Shown piece by piece: positions 49,051-58,376 of a stretch of 64,000 nucleotides of DNA. This DNA comes from Oscillospiraceae bacterium (lineage in GTDB: Bacteria > Bacillota > Clostridia > Oscillospirales > Ruminococcaceae): the NCBI GenBank assembly GCA_021769525.1, contig JAETSQ010000018.1:1-64000 (forward strand). The letters are read 5' to 3'. The notes under the pieces are model-generated. The model was not told where the DNA came from. It worked only from the letters and a program-made list of their open reading frames with translations, and made no database searches. The number at the start of each line of letters is the position of its first letter. Within the stretch, counting starts at the first letter, position 1. The translations under genes were made by a program, and so were the position numbers.

Positions 49051-50283
49051 ATGACCCTTCGGGAAGACGCTGACAAGATCATTCGGGATTCCATCGCCGC
49101 CGCCATGCCGGACGCCGCGGTGCGCCGCGCCCTGGAGCGCCACCGCTTCGGCTCCGGGCGGCTGCTGCTCACCGCCGCCGGCAAAGGGGGGTGGCAGATG
49201 GCCAAAGCCGCCTACGACCTCCTGGGGGACCGCATCCGGGACGGGGTGGTCATCACCAAGTACGACCACGCCAAGGGCCCCATCGGGAACCTGCGGATCT
49301 TTGAGGCGGGGCACCCGGTGCCGGACGAGAACTCCTTCGCCGCCACCCAGGCGGCCATCGACCTGGTGAAGGACCTCACGCCGGAGGACACGGTGCTCTT
49401 CCTCCTTTCCGGCGGCGGCTCCGCCCTCTTTGAAAAGCCCCTCATCCCCCCGGAGGAGCTCACCGGCCTCACCAAGCAGCTGCTGGCCTGCGGGGCGGAC
49501 ATCGTGGAGATGAACACGGTGCGAAAGCGCCTTTCCGCCGTCAAGGGGGGACGGTACGCGGAGCTCTGCGCCCCCGCCAGGGTCTTTTCCATCGTCCTTT
49601 CGGACATCATCGGGGACCCCCTGGATATGATCGCCTCCGGCCCGGCCTACCCGGACCAGTCCACCTGCCGCCAGGCCCTGGACATTGTGGAGAAGTACGG
49701 CCTCACCCTCTCGGACCGGGCCATGGAGCTGCTGCGCCAGGAGACCCCCAAGGCCCTGCACAATGTGGAGACCCACATCACCGGCAGCGTCCGGGAGCTC
49801 TGCGCCGCCGCCGCGGCCAGCGCGCGGGAGCTGGGGTACGAGCCGGTGGTCCTCACCGACTGCCTCACCTGCGAGGCGCGGGAGGCCGGGAGCTTCCTGG
49901 CCTCGGTGGCCCGGTATCACCGGGATGTGGACCACTCCCTGGCCTTCATCGCCGGGGGGGAGACGGTGGTGCACCTCACCGGGGACGGCAAGGGGGGCCG
50001 CAACCAGGAGCTGGCCCTGGCCGCCGCCCAGGGGCTGGACGGCCTGCGGGACACCGCGGTGTTTTCCGTGGGCTCCGACGGCACCGACGGCCCCACCGAT
50101 GCCGCCGGGGGCTACGTGGACAGCACCACCCGGCAGCGCCTGCGGGAGCAGGGGGTGGAGATCTTTGAGGTCCTCCAGCGCAACGATGCCTACCACGCCC
50201 TCCGGAAGGTGGATGGGCTGGTCATCACCGGCGGCACCGGCACCAACGTCAACGATGTGAGCGTGGTGCTGCTGAAGCGGTAA
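49051..50283 (+). CDS. Glycerate 2-kinase (MOFRL family)
   Basis: LFLLSGGGSALFEKP, ... VLSDIIGDPLDMIASGPAYPD, GGRNQELALAAAQGL, SVGSDGTDGPTDAAGGYVD. Confidence 0.92.
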   Translation: MTLREDADKIIRDSIAAAMPDAAVRRALERHRFGSGRLLLTAAGKGGWQMAKAAYDLLGDRIRDGVVITKYDHAKGPIGNLRIFEAGHPVPDENSFAATQAAIDLVKDLTPEDTVLFLLSGGGSALFEKPLIPPEELTGLTKQLLACGADIVEMNTVRKRLSAVKGGRYAELCAPARVFSIVLSDIIGDPLDMIASGPAYPDQSTCRQALDIVEKYGLTLSDRAMELLRQETPKALHNVETHITGSVRELCAAAAASARELGYEPVVLTDCLTCEAREAGSFLASVARYHRDVDHSLAFIAGGETVVHLTGDGKGGRNQELALAAAQGLDGLRDTAVFSVGSDGTDGPTDAAGGYVDSTTRQRLREQGVEIFEVLQRNDAYHALRKVDGLVITGGTGTNVNDVSVVLLKR

Positions 50284-50341
50284 TGCACAAAGGGCCCGGA
50301 TGCTTTGCAGCCATCCGGGCCCCCCGCCGGCGGAAAAGGAT

Positions 50342-50587
50342 CTACGGCTTCCTCACCACGGCCGCCCGGCCGAAGGAGGCCCATCCCAGGCACTGGCCGC
50401 AGCGGTCGCAATAGGATTGGTATTCCCGCTCCATCGTCACGCGGCACCGGGGACAGACGGCGTACATACTTCCGTCCCGGTAGCGGTACACCTGGGTGAC
50501 CGCCATGGAGCAGCGAAACGACTCCGCTCCGGGCGGATCGGCCTCCTCCGGACAGCCGGCTTCACCCACGCCTCTGTTTTTCGACAT
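50342..50587 (-). CDS. Small zinc-ribbon-like protein
   Basis: CPRC...CDRCGQCLG pairs; 81 aa. Confidence 0.55.
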   Translation of the reverse strand: MSKNRGVGEAGCPEEADPPGAESFRCSMAVTQVYRYRDGSMYAVCPRCRVTMEREYQSYCDRCGQCLGWASFGRAAVVRKP

Positions 50588-50647
50588 ATGTAACCACCCC
50601 TTTCCTCTAGCATAGGCGGGATCCTTTCAAAAATCCAGAGGATATAT

Positions 50648-50790
50648 CGGTGGCGGAAGCCTTTAAGAGGCTGTTTGGGATCGGGCACACCCGCCTTATT
50701 CGGTGACGGGAGCCTTTAAGAGGCTGTTTGGGATCGGGCACACCCGCCTTATTCGGTGCCGGGAACCTTTAACTGCCTGTTTAGGGAACC
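50648..50790. repeat. 53-bp tandem repeat, two near-identical copies plus a degenerate third
   Basis: CGGTG(G/A)CGG(A/-)AGCCTTTAAGAGGCTGTTTGGGATCGGGCACACCCGCCTTATT at 50648-50700 and 50701-50753; partial from 50754. Confidence 0.85.
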
Positions 50791-50936
50791 GCTCCGGGGA
50801 AATCGCCGGGCCGGGGGCACAGCGATGACACAGATGTAAAAAGTCCCTTGTGTTCCCTTGTATTCCAGGAACATCCAGGAAATGAGCCTAAATTTTTTTC
50901 ATGCGCTGTGTTTTCTGAAAATATTTTTCTTTCCTC

Positions 50937-50965
50937 TTGACATACGGCCCAAAACACTGTACAAT
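50937..50965 (+). promoter_or_regulatory. Promoter of sugar ABC transporter operon
   Basis: TTGACA-17 nt-TACAAT. Confidence 0.75.
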
Positions 50966-51024
50966 TTTAATAGTTTGAACCCGTTTATTTTTGCAAGATT
51001 TATTCAACAAGGAGGATGTATTCT

Positions 51025-52392
51025 ATGAAGATCAAGCGCATTCTCGCCATGTTCCTGGCGGCCTTTATGGTAGCCAGCCTGGCAGCCTGCGGCGGGCAGC
51101 CCGCCGCTCCCTCTTCCCCTGCCTCCACCCCGGAGGCCTCGGCTCCCGGCTCCACCCCGGAGCCCGCTCCCGCCGCCGGCGGCTCCATCACCCTGTGGAC
51201 CTATCCCATCGGCAACTGGGGCCAGGAGGCCGAAGTCAAGAAGCTCACCGACGCCTTCACCGCTGAGACCGGCATCGAAGTCAAGGTGGAGTACCTGGCT
51301 TACGCCGACGGCGACGACAAGGTGAACGCTGCCATCACCGGCGGCAACGCCCCCGACCTGGTCATGGAAGGCCCTGAGCGCCTGGTCGCCAACTGGGGCG
51401 TCAACGGCCACATGGTGGACCTGAAGGATATGCTGGACGACACCGACAAGAAGGAGATCCAGGAATCCGTTCTGGCCTCCTGCACCGCTCCCGACGGCGC
51501 TGTCTACGAGTATCCCCTGGTCATGACCGCCCACTGCATGGCGGTGAACCTGGACGCCTTTAAGGAAGCCGGCGCCGACCAGTACCTGAACCTGGAGACC
51601 CGCACCTGGACCACCGATGACTTCCTGAAAGCTGTGGACGCTCTGTACGCCAAGTACGGCCAGACCGTGGGCGCTGTCTACTGCGCCGGCCAGGGCGGCG
51701 ACCAGGGCACCCGCGTCCTTATCAACAACCTGTATGGCGGCACCTTCACCGATGCTGCCCACACCAAGTACACCTGGGACGACCCCAAGAATATCCAGGC
51801 TCTCCAGAAGCTCAAGGAGATCAACGGCATTGACTTTGATGCTTCTCTCGCCGGCGGCGATGAGATCGCGAAGTTCTACCAGGGCATCCTGAAGATGGCT
51901 TTCTGCTGGAACATCGCCCAGCAGAAGAACCCCAACTCCGCCAACGGCCCTGAGGGCCAGACCCAGACCGGCGAGGAGATCGCTTTCATGAGCTTCCCCT
52001 CTCAGGACGGCACCGCCAAGCTCAACGGCGGCATCTGGGGCTTCGGCATCTTCGATAACGGCGACGCTACCCGCATCGAGAACGCCAAGAAGTTCATCAA
52101 GTACATGGCTGACTCCGCCCACACCGTGGAGGCTGTCAAGACCGCCAACTACTTCCCCGTCCGCTCCACCGCCGAGGGCACCGATCTTTCCGGCATCTGG
52201 GCTGACGACAAGACCATGAACGACTACCAGATCCTGATGCCCTTCCTGGGTGACTACTATCAGGTCACTAAGGGCTGGGCCGGCGCCCGGACCGCCTGGT
52301 GGAATATGCTCCAGGATGTAGGCGAGGGTCAGGACATCGCCACTGTCGTGGCTGCCGGCGTTGCTGAGGCCAATGCTGCTGCTGCCGGCTAA
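51025..52392 (+). CDS. Sugar ABC transporter solute-binding lipoprotein
   Basis: MKIKRILAMFLAAFMVASLAACGGQ lipobox, family-1 SBP features. Confidence 0.92.
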   Translation: MKIKRILAMFLAAFMVASLAACGGQPAAPSSPASTPEASAPGSTPEPAPAAGGSITLWTYPIGNWGQEAEVKKLTDAFTAETGIEVKVEYLAYADGDDKVNAAITGGNAPDLVMEGPERLVANWGVNGHMVDLKDMLDDTDKKEIQESVLASCTAPDGAVYEYPLVMTAHCMAVNLDAFKEAGADQYLNLETRTWTTDDFLKAVDALYAKYGQTVGAVYCAGQGGDQGTRVLINNLYGGTFTDAAHTKYTWDDPKNIQALQKLKEINGIDFDASLAGGDEIAKFYQGILKMAFCWNIAQQKNPNSANGPEGQTQTGEEIAFMSFPSQDGTAKLNGGIWGFGIFDNGDATRIENAKKFIKYMADSAHTVEAVKTANYFPVRSTAEGTDLSGIWADDKTMNDYQILMPFLGDYYQVTKGWAGARTAWWNMLQDVGEGQDIATVVAAGVAEANAAAAG

Positions 52393-52434
52393 GTCCCCCC
52401 TCTGACATCATTTCCTGAAACGAAGGGTTTCGCG

Positions 52435-52467
52435 CACCCTTTCCCCGCTTTGCGCGGGGGAAGGGTG
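52435..52467 (+). terminator. Intercistronic terminator-like hairpin
   Basis: CACCCTTTCCCCGC / GCGGGGGAAGGGTG, followed by TGTTT. Confidence 0.75.
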
Positions 52468-52495
52468 TGTTTCTATTTTGAAAGGGGCGATCGAT

Positions 52496-53407
52496 TTGGC
52501 AAACTCAGGTACTCTCCGAAGCCGTGAGCTGATGATGCGGGAGGCCCGCACCGCTTACCTCTTCCTCCTCCCCAGTCTCATCTTCTTTGTGGGCTTCGTC
52601 GTTTTCCCCATGTTCATCTGCATCTTCTACAGCCTTACCAACGCGAATATGAACGCCAAGGCCGCTACCGAGTTCATCGGTCTTTTAAACTTCCAGAAAC
52701 TTCTTTCCGATAAGACCTTCCTGGAGGCGCTGCGCAACACCTTCGTCATCGTGCTGGTGAGCGTGCCCGCCGTCTGCGCCTTTTCCCTTTGGGTATCCTC
52801 CGCTATCTATAAGCTCAGCGGTCCGGTGCTCTCCGCCTTCCGGTGCATCTTCTACCTGCCGGTGGTCACCGGCTCGGTGGCCGTCACCGTGGTGTGGAAG
52901 TGGATGTACGATAACTACACCGGTATCCTGAACTACGTCCTCAAGGGCGCGGGCCTCATCGAAAAGAACATCAACTGGCTGGGGGACAGCAAGTACGCCC
53001 TATGGTGCATCATCCTCATTTTGTTCACCACCTCGGTGGGGCAGCCCATCGTGCTGTATGTCTCCGCTCTGGGCAACGTGGACGCCACCCAGATCGAGGC
53101 GGCCAAGGTGGACGGCGCCACCGATTTCCAGGTGTTCTGGAACGTCAAGTGGCCCCAGATGATGCCCACCACCCTGTACATACTGGTCATCACCACCATC
53201 AACTCCTTCCAGTGCTTCGCCCTCATCCAGCTGCTCACCAGCGGCGGATCGGGCACCAACACGGTGATGTATTACATCTACTACACCGCCTTTAAGCTCA
53301 CCGAGCAGTTTGGCCACTTCGGCTACGCCAACGCCATGGGCGTGATCCTGGCCATCTTCATCGGCATCCTGTCCGCCGTCCAGTTCAAGCTGGCGGCCGA
53401 AAAGTAA
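52496..53407 (+). CDS. Carbohydrate ABC transporter permease (MalF type)
   Basis: EAAKVDGATDFQVFWNVKWPQMMPTTLYILV EAA loop; probable TTG start. Confidence 0.92.
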   Translation: MANSGTLRSRELMMREARTAYLFLLPSLIFFVGFVVFPMFICIFYSLTNANMNAKAATEFIGLLNFQKLLSDKTFLEALRNTFVIVLVSVPAVCAFSLWVSSAIYKLSGPVLSAFRCIFYLPVVTGSVAVTVVWKWMYDNYTGILNYVLKGAGLIEKNINWLGDSKYALWCIILILFTTSVGQPIVLYVSALGNVDATQIEAAKVDGATDFQVFWNVKWPQMMPTTLYILVITTINSFQCFALIQLLTSGGSGTNTVMYYIYYTAFKLTEQFGHFGYANAMGVILAIFIGILSAVQFKLAAEK

Positions 53408-53419
53408 GGGGGTGGGGAT

Positions 53420-54352
53420 ATGAATAAATCAGAGCTTCAGCGCAAGGGTGCCTACGGCGTCATGTCGGTGGTCATCCTGGTGATCCTGGCCTTCCTCTTT
53501 ATGTTCCCCCTCTACTGGATCGTCACCGGCGCCTTTAAGATCGCCAAGGAGTACAACTCGGTGACGCCGGTGTGGTTCCCCACCGTCTTCACCCTGGATA
53601 ACTTTGCCCGGCTGTTTGCCCGCCGCACTGCCCCCCTGTGGGAGCTGGCGGTTCCTTTCAGCGCCTTGTTCACCGCCGATAAGACCCCCATCATGCTTTC
53701 GGTGGGGCCCACCGTCCCGGCTGCCATCCGGTGGCTCTTAAACACGGTGTTCATGGCGGTGATGGCTATGGTCCTCACCTGCATCACCGCCTCCATGGCG
53801 GGGTACGCCCTGGCCAAGAAGCGGTTCCCCGGCCGGGCGCTGCTCTTCTCCCTCATCGTCTGCGCCATGGCCCTGCCCAAGCAGGTCATCCTCATCCCCC
53901 TCATCAAGGAGATCTCTGCTATGGGGCTTTGGGATAACATCTGGTCGGTCATCTTCCCCACCGTGGGCTGGCCCTTCGGCGTCTTTTTGATGAAGCAGTT
54001 CTCCGAGGGCATCCCCGGCGAGATCCTGGAGGCCGCCCGCATCGACGGCGCTAGCGAGTGGCGGACCTTTACCACCATCGTGGTGGACCTGGTGAAGCCG
54101 GGCATCGGGGCCCTGGCCATCTTCACCTTCATCAACTCCTGGAACGACTACTTCCTCCAGCTCATCATGCTGGGCAGCGGCAACAACTACACCATCTCCC
54201 TGGGCATCGCCACCCTCCAGGCGGAGACGTCCATCGACGTGGGCATCCTGATGGCCGGCGCCACCCTGGCCGCCATCCCCATCATCGCCATCTTCCTCGC
54301 CTTCCAGAAGTACTTCACCCAGGGCATCACCATGGGTGCTGTCAAGGGTTGA
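53420..54352 (+). CDS. Carbohydrate ABC transporter permease (MalG type)
   Basis: EAARIDGASEWRTFTTIVVDLVKPGIGALAIF EAA loop. Confidence 0.93.
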   Translation: MNKSELQRKGAYGVMSVVILVILAFLFMFPLYWIVTGAFKIAKEYNSVTPVWFPTVFTLDNFARLFARRTAPLWELAVPFSALFTADKTPIMLSVGPTVPAAIRWLLNTVFMAVMAMVLTCITASMAGYALAKKRFPGRALLFSLIVCAMALPKQVILIPLIKEISAMGLWDNIWSVIFPTVGWPFGVFLMKQFSEGIPGEILEAARIDGASEWRTFTTIVVDLVKPGIGALAIFTFINSWNDYFLQLIMLGSGNNYTISLGIATLQAETSIDVGILMAGATLAAIPIIAIFLAFQKYFTQGITMGAVKG

Positions 54353-54381
54353 TCTCACGGCAAGCAGTAAAAAACGACCAG

Positions 54382-54424
54382 AGCCGCGGGACCGGTCCTT
54401 TTGGACCTGTTCTGCGGCTTTTTC
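54382..54424 (+). terminator. Intrinsic terminator of ABC operon
   Basis: AGCCGCGGGACCGGTCC-TTTT-GGACCTGTTCTGCGGCTTTTT. Confidence 0.8.
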
Positions 54425-54442
54425 CACGAAAGGATGAAAGAC

Positions 54443-55096
54443 ATGAAAAAGCACATCGTCTGTATCGGAGATTCCAACACCCACGGCTACTGCGCCGACC
54501 CCACCGACTGCGCCGACGGCGGCATCCGCTTCAACGAGGATGAGCGGTGGACCTGTCTGCTGCAAAAGGCCCTGGGGGAGGATTACCTGGTCACCGAAGA
54601 GGGCCTCAGCGGCCGCACCACCGTCTTCCCGGACCCCCTCCACGAGAGCATGGACGCCCTGGGGGTCATTTACCCCCTCCTCAAAAGCCACGAGGTGGTG
54701 GACCTTCTCATCATCATGCTGGGCACCAACGATGTAAAGGAGCGGCTGGGCGCCAACGCCGCCTGCATCGCCATCGGGATGGAGCGGCTGGTGCGAAAGG
54801 CCCAGAGCGTGGATTGCTGGGGGGATAAGGCTCCCAACATCCTCATCGTCTGTCCGCCCCCCATCCTGCCCCTGATGGAGCAGGACCCCTGCGGGAAGCC
54901 TATGGGAAAGGGCTGCGTGGAAAAATCCAGGGAGCTGCCGAAGTTCCTGGAGCCCAAAGCCCAGCTTGTGGGAGCGCACTACATGGACGCCGCCCAGTGT
55001 GAATTCAACCACGTGGACGGGATGCACCTGACCAAAAAGGGACACGCCCAACTGGCCCAACTGCTGGCCGAGGCGGTGCCGGGGCTGCTGCGGTAG
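54443..55096 (+). CDS. SGNH/GDSL-family hydrolase
   Basis: CIGDSNTHGYC catalytic block I, IIMLGTNDVKERLG block III, DGMHLTKKGH block V. Confidence 0.9.
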   Translation: MKKHIVCIGDSNTHGYCADPTDCADGGIRFNEDERWTCLLQKALGEDYLVTEEGLSGRTTVFPDPLHESMDALGVIYPLLKSHEVVDLLIIMLGTNDVKERLGANAACIAIGMERLVRKAQSVDCWGDKAPNILIVCPPPILPLMEQDPCGKPMGKGCVEKSRELPKFLEPKAQLVGAHYMDAAQCEFNHVDGMHLTKKGHAQLAQLLAEAVPGLLR

Positions 55097-55102
55097 GGCC
55101 CT

Positions 55103-55861
55103 ATGCTGGTCATCCTCTCCCCCGCAAAGCGGCTCTCCCCCGCCCCCTGTCCCCCAGGGCTCTCCCTCACCACCCCTGCTTTTTTGGAGGAGGCGCGGGA
55201 GCTGGGGGACCTGCTGCGGGCTTATTCCCCCTGGCAGCTGGAGGGGCTCCTTTCGGTGAGCCCGGAGCTGGCCCTGGATGCCTTTGCCCTCTGCCAGAGC
55301 TTTGCCCCGGATACCCCCGCCGCTCCGGCGGTCCTGGCCTACCACGGCCTTGCCTACCAACACCTGGCGGCGCAGACCCTCACCCCAGGGGAACTCTCCG
55401 CCGCCCAGGGGCGGCTGCGCATCCTCTCCGCCCTCTACGGCGTCCTGCGGCCTCTGGACGGGGTCTGCCCCTACCGCCTGGATTTTATGGCGAAGCTCCG
55501 CCCCGGCGGAAAGACCCTCTACTGCTGGTGGGGGGATAAGCTCTACCGGGAGCTCTTCTCCGCCGGGGAGCCGGTGGTGAACCTCTGCTCCGGGGAGTAC
55601 GCCAAGGCGGTGGAGCCGTGGCTAAAGCCGGGGGACCGGTTCATCACCGTCCGGTTCCTCCAGCGGAGCCGGGGCAGGCTCCTGACCAAGGCCACCGCCG
55701 CCAAAGCGGCGCGGGGAGCGATGGCCCGGTGGATCATCCGGGAAGGACCGGACCGCCCGGAGCAGCTCCCCGCTTTTTCCCAGGGGGGATGGCGTTTTTC
55801 CCCGGAGCTTTCCGGCCCCCTCCGGTATGCCTTCCTCCTGGAGGAAGACGAAGCGGAGTGA
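55103..55861 (+). CDS. yaaA: Peroxide stress protein YaaA family
   Basis: MLVILSPAKRLS ... ILSALYGVLRPLDGVCPYRLDF. Confidence 0.9.
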   Translation: MLVILSPAKRLSPAPCPPGLSLTTPAFLEEARELGDLLRAYSPWQLEGLLSVSPELALDAFALCQSFAPDTPAAPAVLAYHGLAYQHLAAQTLTPGELSAAQGRLRILSALYGVLRPLDGVCPYRLDFMAKLRPGGKTLYCWWGDKLYRELFSAGEPVVNLCSGEYAKAVEPWLKPGDRFITVRFLQRSRGRLLTKATAAKAARGAMARWIIREGPDRPEQLPAFSQGGWRFSPELSGPLRYAFLLEEDEAE

Positions 55862-56226
55862 GGCGGAGAGCGGAAAAACAGCGTCCGCTCCACCTGACGC
55901 GGCAAAAAGGGAAGGCGAAGCACCGGGGGATACCCCGGCGCTTTTCTTTTTGCTTCTTTCCGGGGTGCCCCCGGAGCCGCGCCCTACACGGACCGGGGCC
56001 CCTGCCCCGGCCCTTACCCATGCGCGGAGCATAAGCAAGTGCCTGGAGTCTTGGTTCCTGCACCTCTCACCGGCGGCATTGGCCATTCTTCTTTTTGCTT
56101 CTTTTTCTTCTTTTGCAAGAAGAAAAAGAAGGCGGGGCTGGGCGGCAGCCCAGATTTGTGTTACAATAGGATAAGCATCTTGGGAGCCTGCCCTCGCAGG
56201 GCAGGGCCAAAAGGGGGAAGCAGAAC

Positions 56227-56913
56227 TTGGCGGACGAAAAATGGCCGGGAGAACAGCGTCTTCCGGCGGGGCTGATCCTGGCGGTGGTGGGAGGATTCTT
56301 GGACACCTACACCTACTTTACCCGCGGCGGGGTCTTTGCCAATGCCCAGACCGGGAACATGGTGCTCCTGAGCATCGCCGCCGCCCAGGGGGATTTCGGG
56401 CGGGCGGGGCAGTACCTCATCCCCATCCTGGCCTTCGTCCTGGGGGTGATGGCCACCGAAGGACTGCGGGCCAGGGCCGAGAAAAAAGGCCGGGCGGCGG
56501 GCCACTGGCAGCGGACCCTGCTGCTCCTTGAGGCGGCCATCCTGGCCGTGGTAGGGTTCCTGCCCCCGGCGGTCCCCGACTTTTTGGTGAACGTCACCGT
56601 CTCCTTCCTCTGCTCCATGCAGGTGAACGGCTTCCGCCTGCTGGAGGGGATGCCCTACGCCACCACCATGTGCACCGGCAACCTCCGCTCCGGCTCTTAC
56701 CACCTGTGGCGGTTCCTCTTTGACGGGGAGCGGGGCGAGGGGCGGAGGGCGGCCCGCTACCTGTGGGTGATCCTGGTCTTCTGCGCCGGGGCAGGGTTGG
56801 GAGTGCCCGTCTCCGCCTGGATGGGCGGCCGGGCCGTCTGGCTCTGCGCTCTGGCCCTCCTGGGGGTATACTTCCTCCTTTTGGAACGGACCTCTCAGGG
56901 GGAGAGTAAATAG
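56227..56913 (+). CDS. YoaK/DUF1275 family membrane protein
   Basis: VVGGFLDTYTYFTRGGVFANAQTGNMVLL. Confidence 0.9.
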   Translation: MADEKWPGEQRLPAGLILAVVGGFLDTYTYFTRGGVFANAQTGNMVLLSIAAAQGDFGRAGQYLIPILAFVLGVMATEGLRARAEKKGRAAGHWQRTLLLLEAAILAVVGFLPPAVPDFLVNVTVSFLCSMQVNGFRLLEGMPYATTMCTGNLRSGSYHLWRFLFDGERGEGRRAARYLWVILVFCAGAGLGVPVSAWMGGRAVWLCALALLGVYFLLLERTSQGESK

Positions 56914-56936
56914 AAAGAAGAAAGGGGGCGCGGCCC

Positions 56937-58331
56937 ATGTCCAGGGAGCTTTCCCGCCAGCGGGACATCATCGCCGCCATCTCCACCGGCAGCGGCGGAG
57001 GGGTGGGGATGGTGCGCCTTTCCGGCCCTGGGTGCCTCCAGGTGGCGGGGCGGGTCTTCTTCCCCCAGGACCGGGAGAAGAAGCTGCCGGAAATGCCCGG
57101 CTACACCGGGGCCTACGGCCAGTTCCGCCGGGAGCCGGAGGGGCCCGCCCTGGACGACGGGGTGGCCTTTGTCTACCACGCCCCCAGGAGCTACACCGGG
57201 GAGGAGATGGCGGAGCTCTGCTGCCACGGCGGCGCCTTTGTGATGGAGCAGGTGCTGGAGCTCTGCCTCCGGCAGGGGGCGCGGCTGGCGGAGCCGGGGG
57301 AATTCACAAAGCGCGCCCTCCTGAACGGCAAACTGAGCCTGACCCAGGCGGAGGGGGTGGCGGACATCATCGCCGCCCAAAGCGCCCAGGCCCTGGGGGC
57401 GGCCCAGGAGGCCCGGCGGGGGGCCCTCCACCGGGCGGTGATGGCGGTGGCGGACCGCCTCACCGACGCCGCCGCCCACATCTCCGCCTGGATCGACTTC
57501 CCGGAGGAGGATGTGGAGGAGGTGCTGGCCGAGGAGCTGGAGGACACCCTCACCGCCTGCCAGCGGGAGCTGGGGCGGCTGGCCGGCAGCTACCATACCG
57601 GCAAGGTCCTCCGGGAGGGGATCTCCACCGCCATCGTGGGCAGCGCCAACGTGGGCAAATCCACCCTGATGAACCTCCTGGCCGGGGAGGAAAAGAGCAT
57701 CGTCACCGAGGTCCCCGGCACCACCAGGGACGTCATCCGGGAAACGGTGCGGCTGGGGGAGGTGCTGCTGGACCTTTCCGATACCGCCGGCCTGCGCCAG
57801 ACCGACGACCGGGTGGAGATGCTGGGGGTGAGCCGCTCCCTGGAGCTGCTGGAGCGCTGCGACCTCATCCTGGCGGTGTTTGATTCCTCCCGGCCCCTGG
57901 AGGCCGGGGACCGGCAGCTGCTGGAAAAGCTCGGCGGGCGGCTGGCCATCGGGGTGCTGAACAAGTGCGACCTGCCGGAGCAAGCGGCCGACCGGGAAGC
58001 GATACGGCGGCACACCTGCGCCCTGGTGGAGCTTTCCGCCAGGGAGGGGACCGGGCTCCCGGAGCTGGCCCAGGCGGTGGCGGAGCTCACCGGCGCCGCC
58101 AACCTGGACCCCGCCGCCGGGATGATCGCCAACCGGCGGCAGCTGGACTGCATCCTCCAGGCGGCCCGCTCCCTGGACGAGGCCCTGGAGACCCTGGGCT
58201 GGGGCCAGGCCCTGGACGCCGTTTCGGTCTGCATCGAGGAGGCCCTGGACGGCCTGCTGGAGCTTACCGGCCAGCGGGCCGGCGGGGAGATCATCGACCG
58301 GGTGTTCGAAAACTTCTGCGTGGGGAAGTGA
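56937..58331 (+). CDS. mnmE: tRNA modification GTPase MnmE
   Basis: GSANVGKSTLMNLLAGEEKSIVTEVPGTTRD; C-terminal FCVGK. Confidence 0.96.
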   Translation: MSRELSRQRDIIAAISTGSGGGVGMVRLSGPGCLQVAGRVFFPQDREKKLPEMPGYTGAYGQFRREPEGPALDDGVAFVYHAPRSYTGEEMAELCCHGGAFVMEQVLELCLRQGARLAEPGEFTKRALLNGKLSLTQAEGVADIIAAQSAQALGAAQEARRGALHRAVMAVADRLTDAAAHISAWIDFPEEDVEEVLAEELEDTLTACQRELGRLAGSYHTGKVLREGISTAIVGSANVGKSTLMNLLAGEEKSIVTEVPGTTRDVIRETVRLGEVLLDLSDTAGLRQTDDRVEMLGVSRSLELLERCDLILAVFDSSRPLEAGDRQLLEKLGGRLAIGVLNKCDLPEQAADREAIRRHTCALVELSAREGTGLPELAQAVAELTGAANLDPAAGMIANRRQLDCILQAARSLDEALETLGWGQALDAVSVCIEEALDGLLELTGQRAGGEIIDRVFENFCVGK

Positions 58332-58376
58332 CCGCGCCGGGGCATCCGATACAAACTTTTTTCGGGAGAACGAGCC

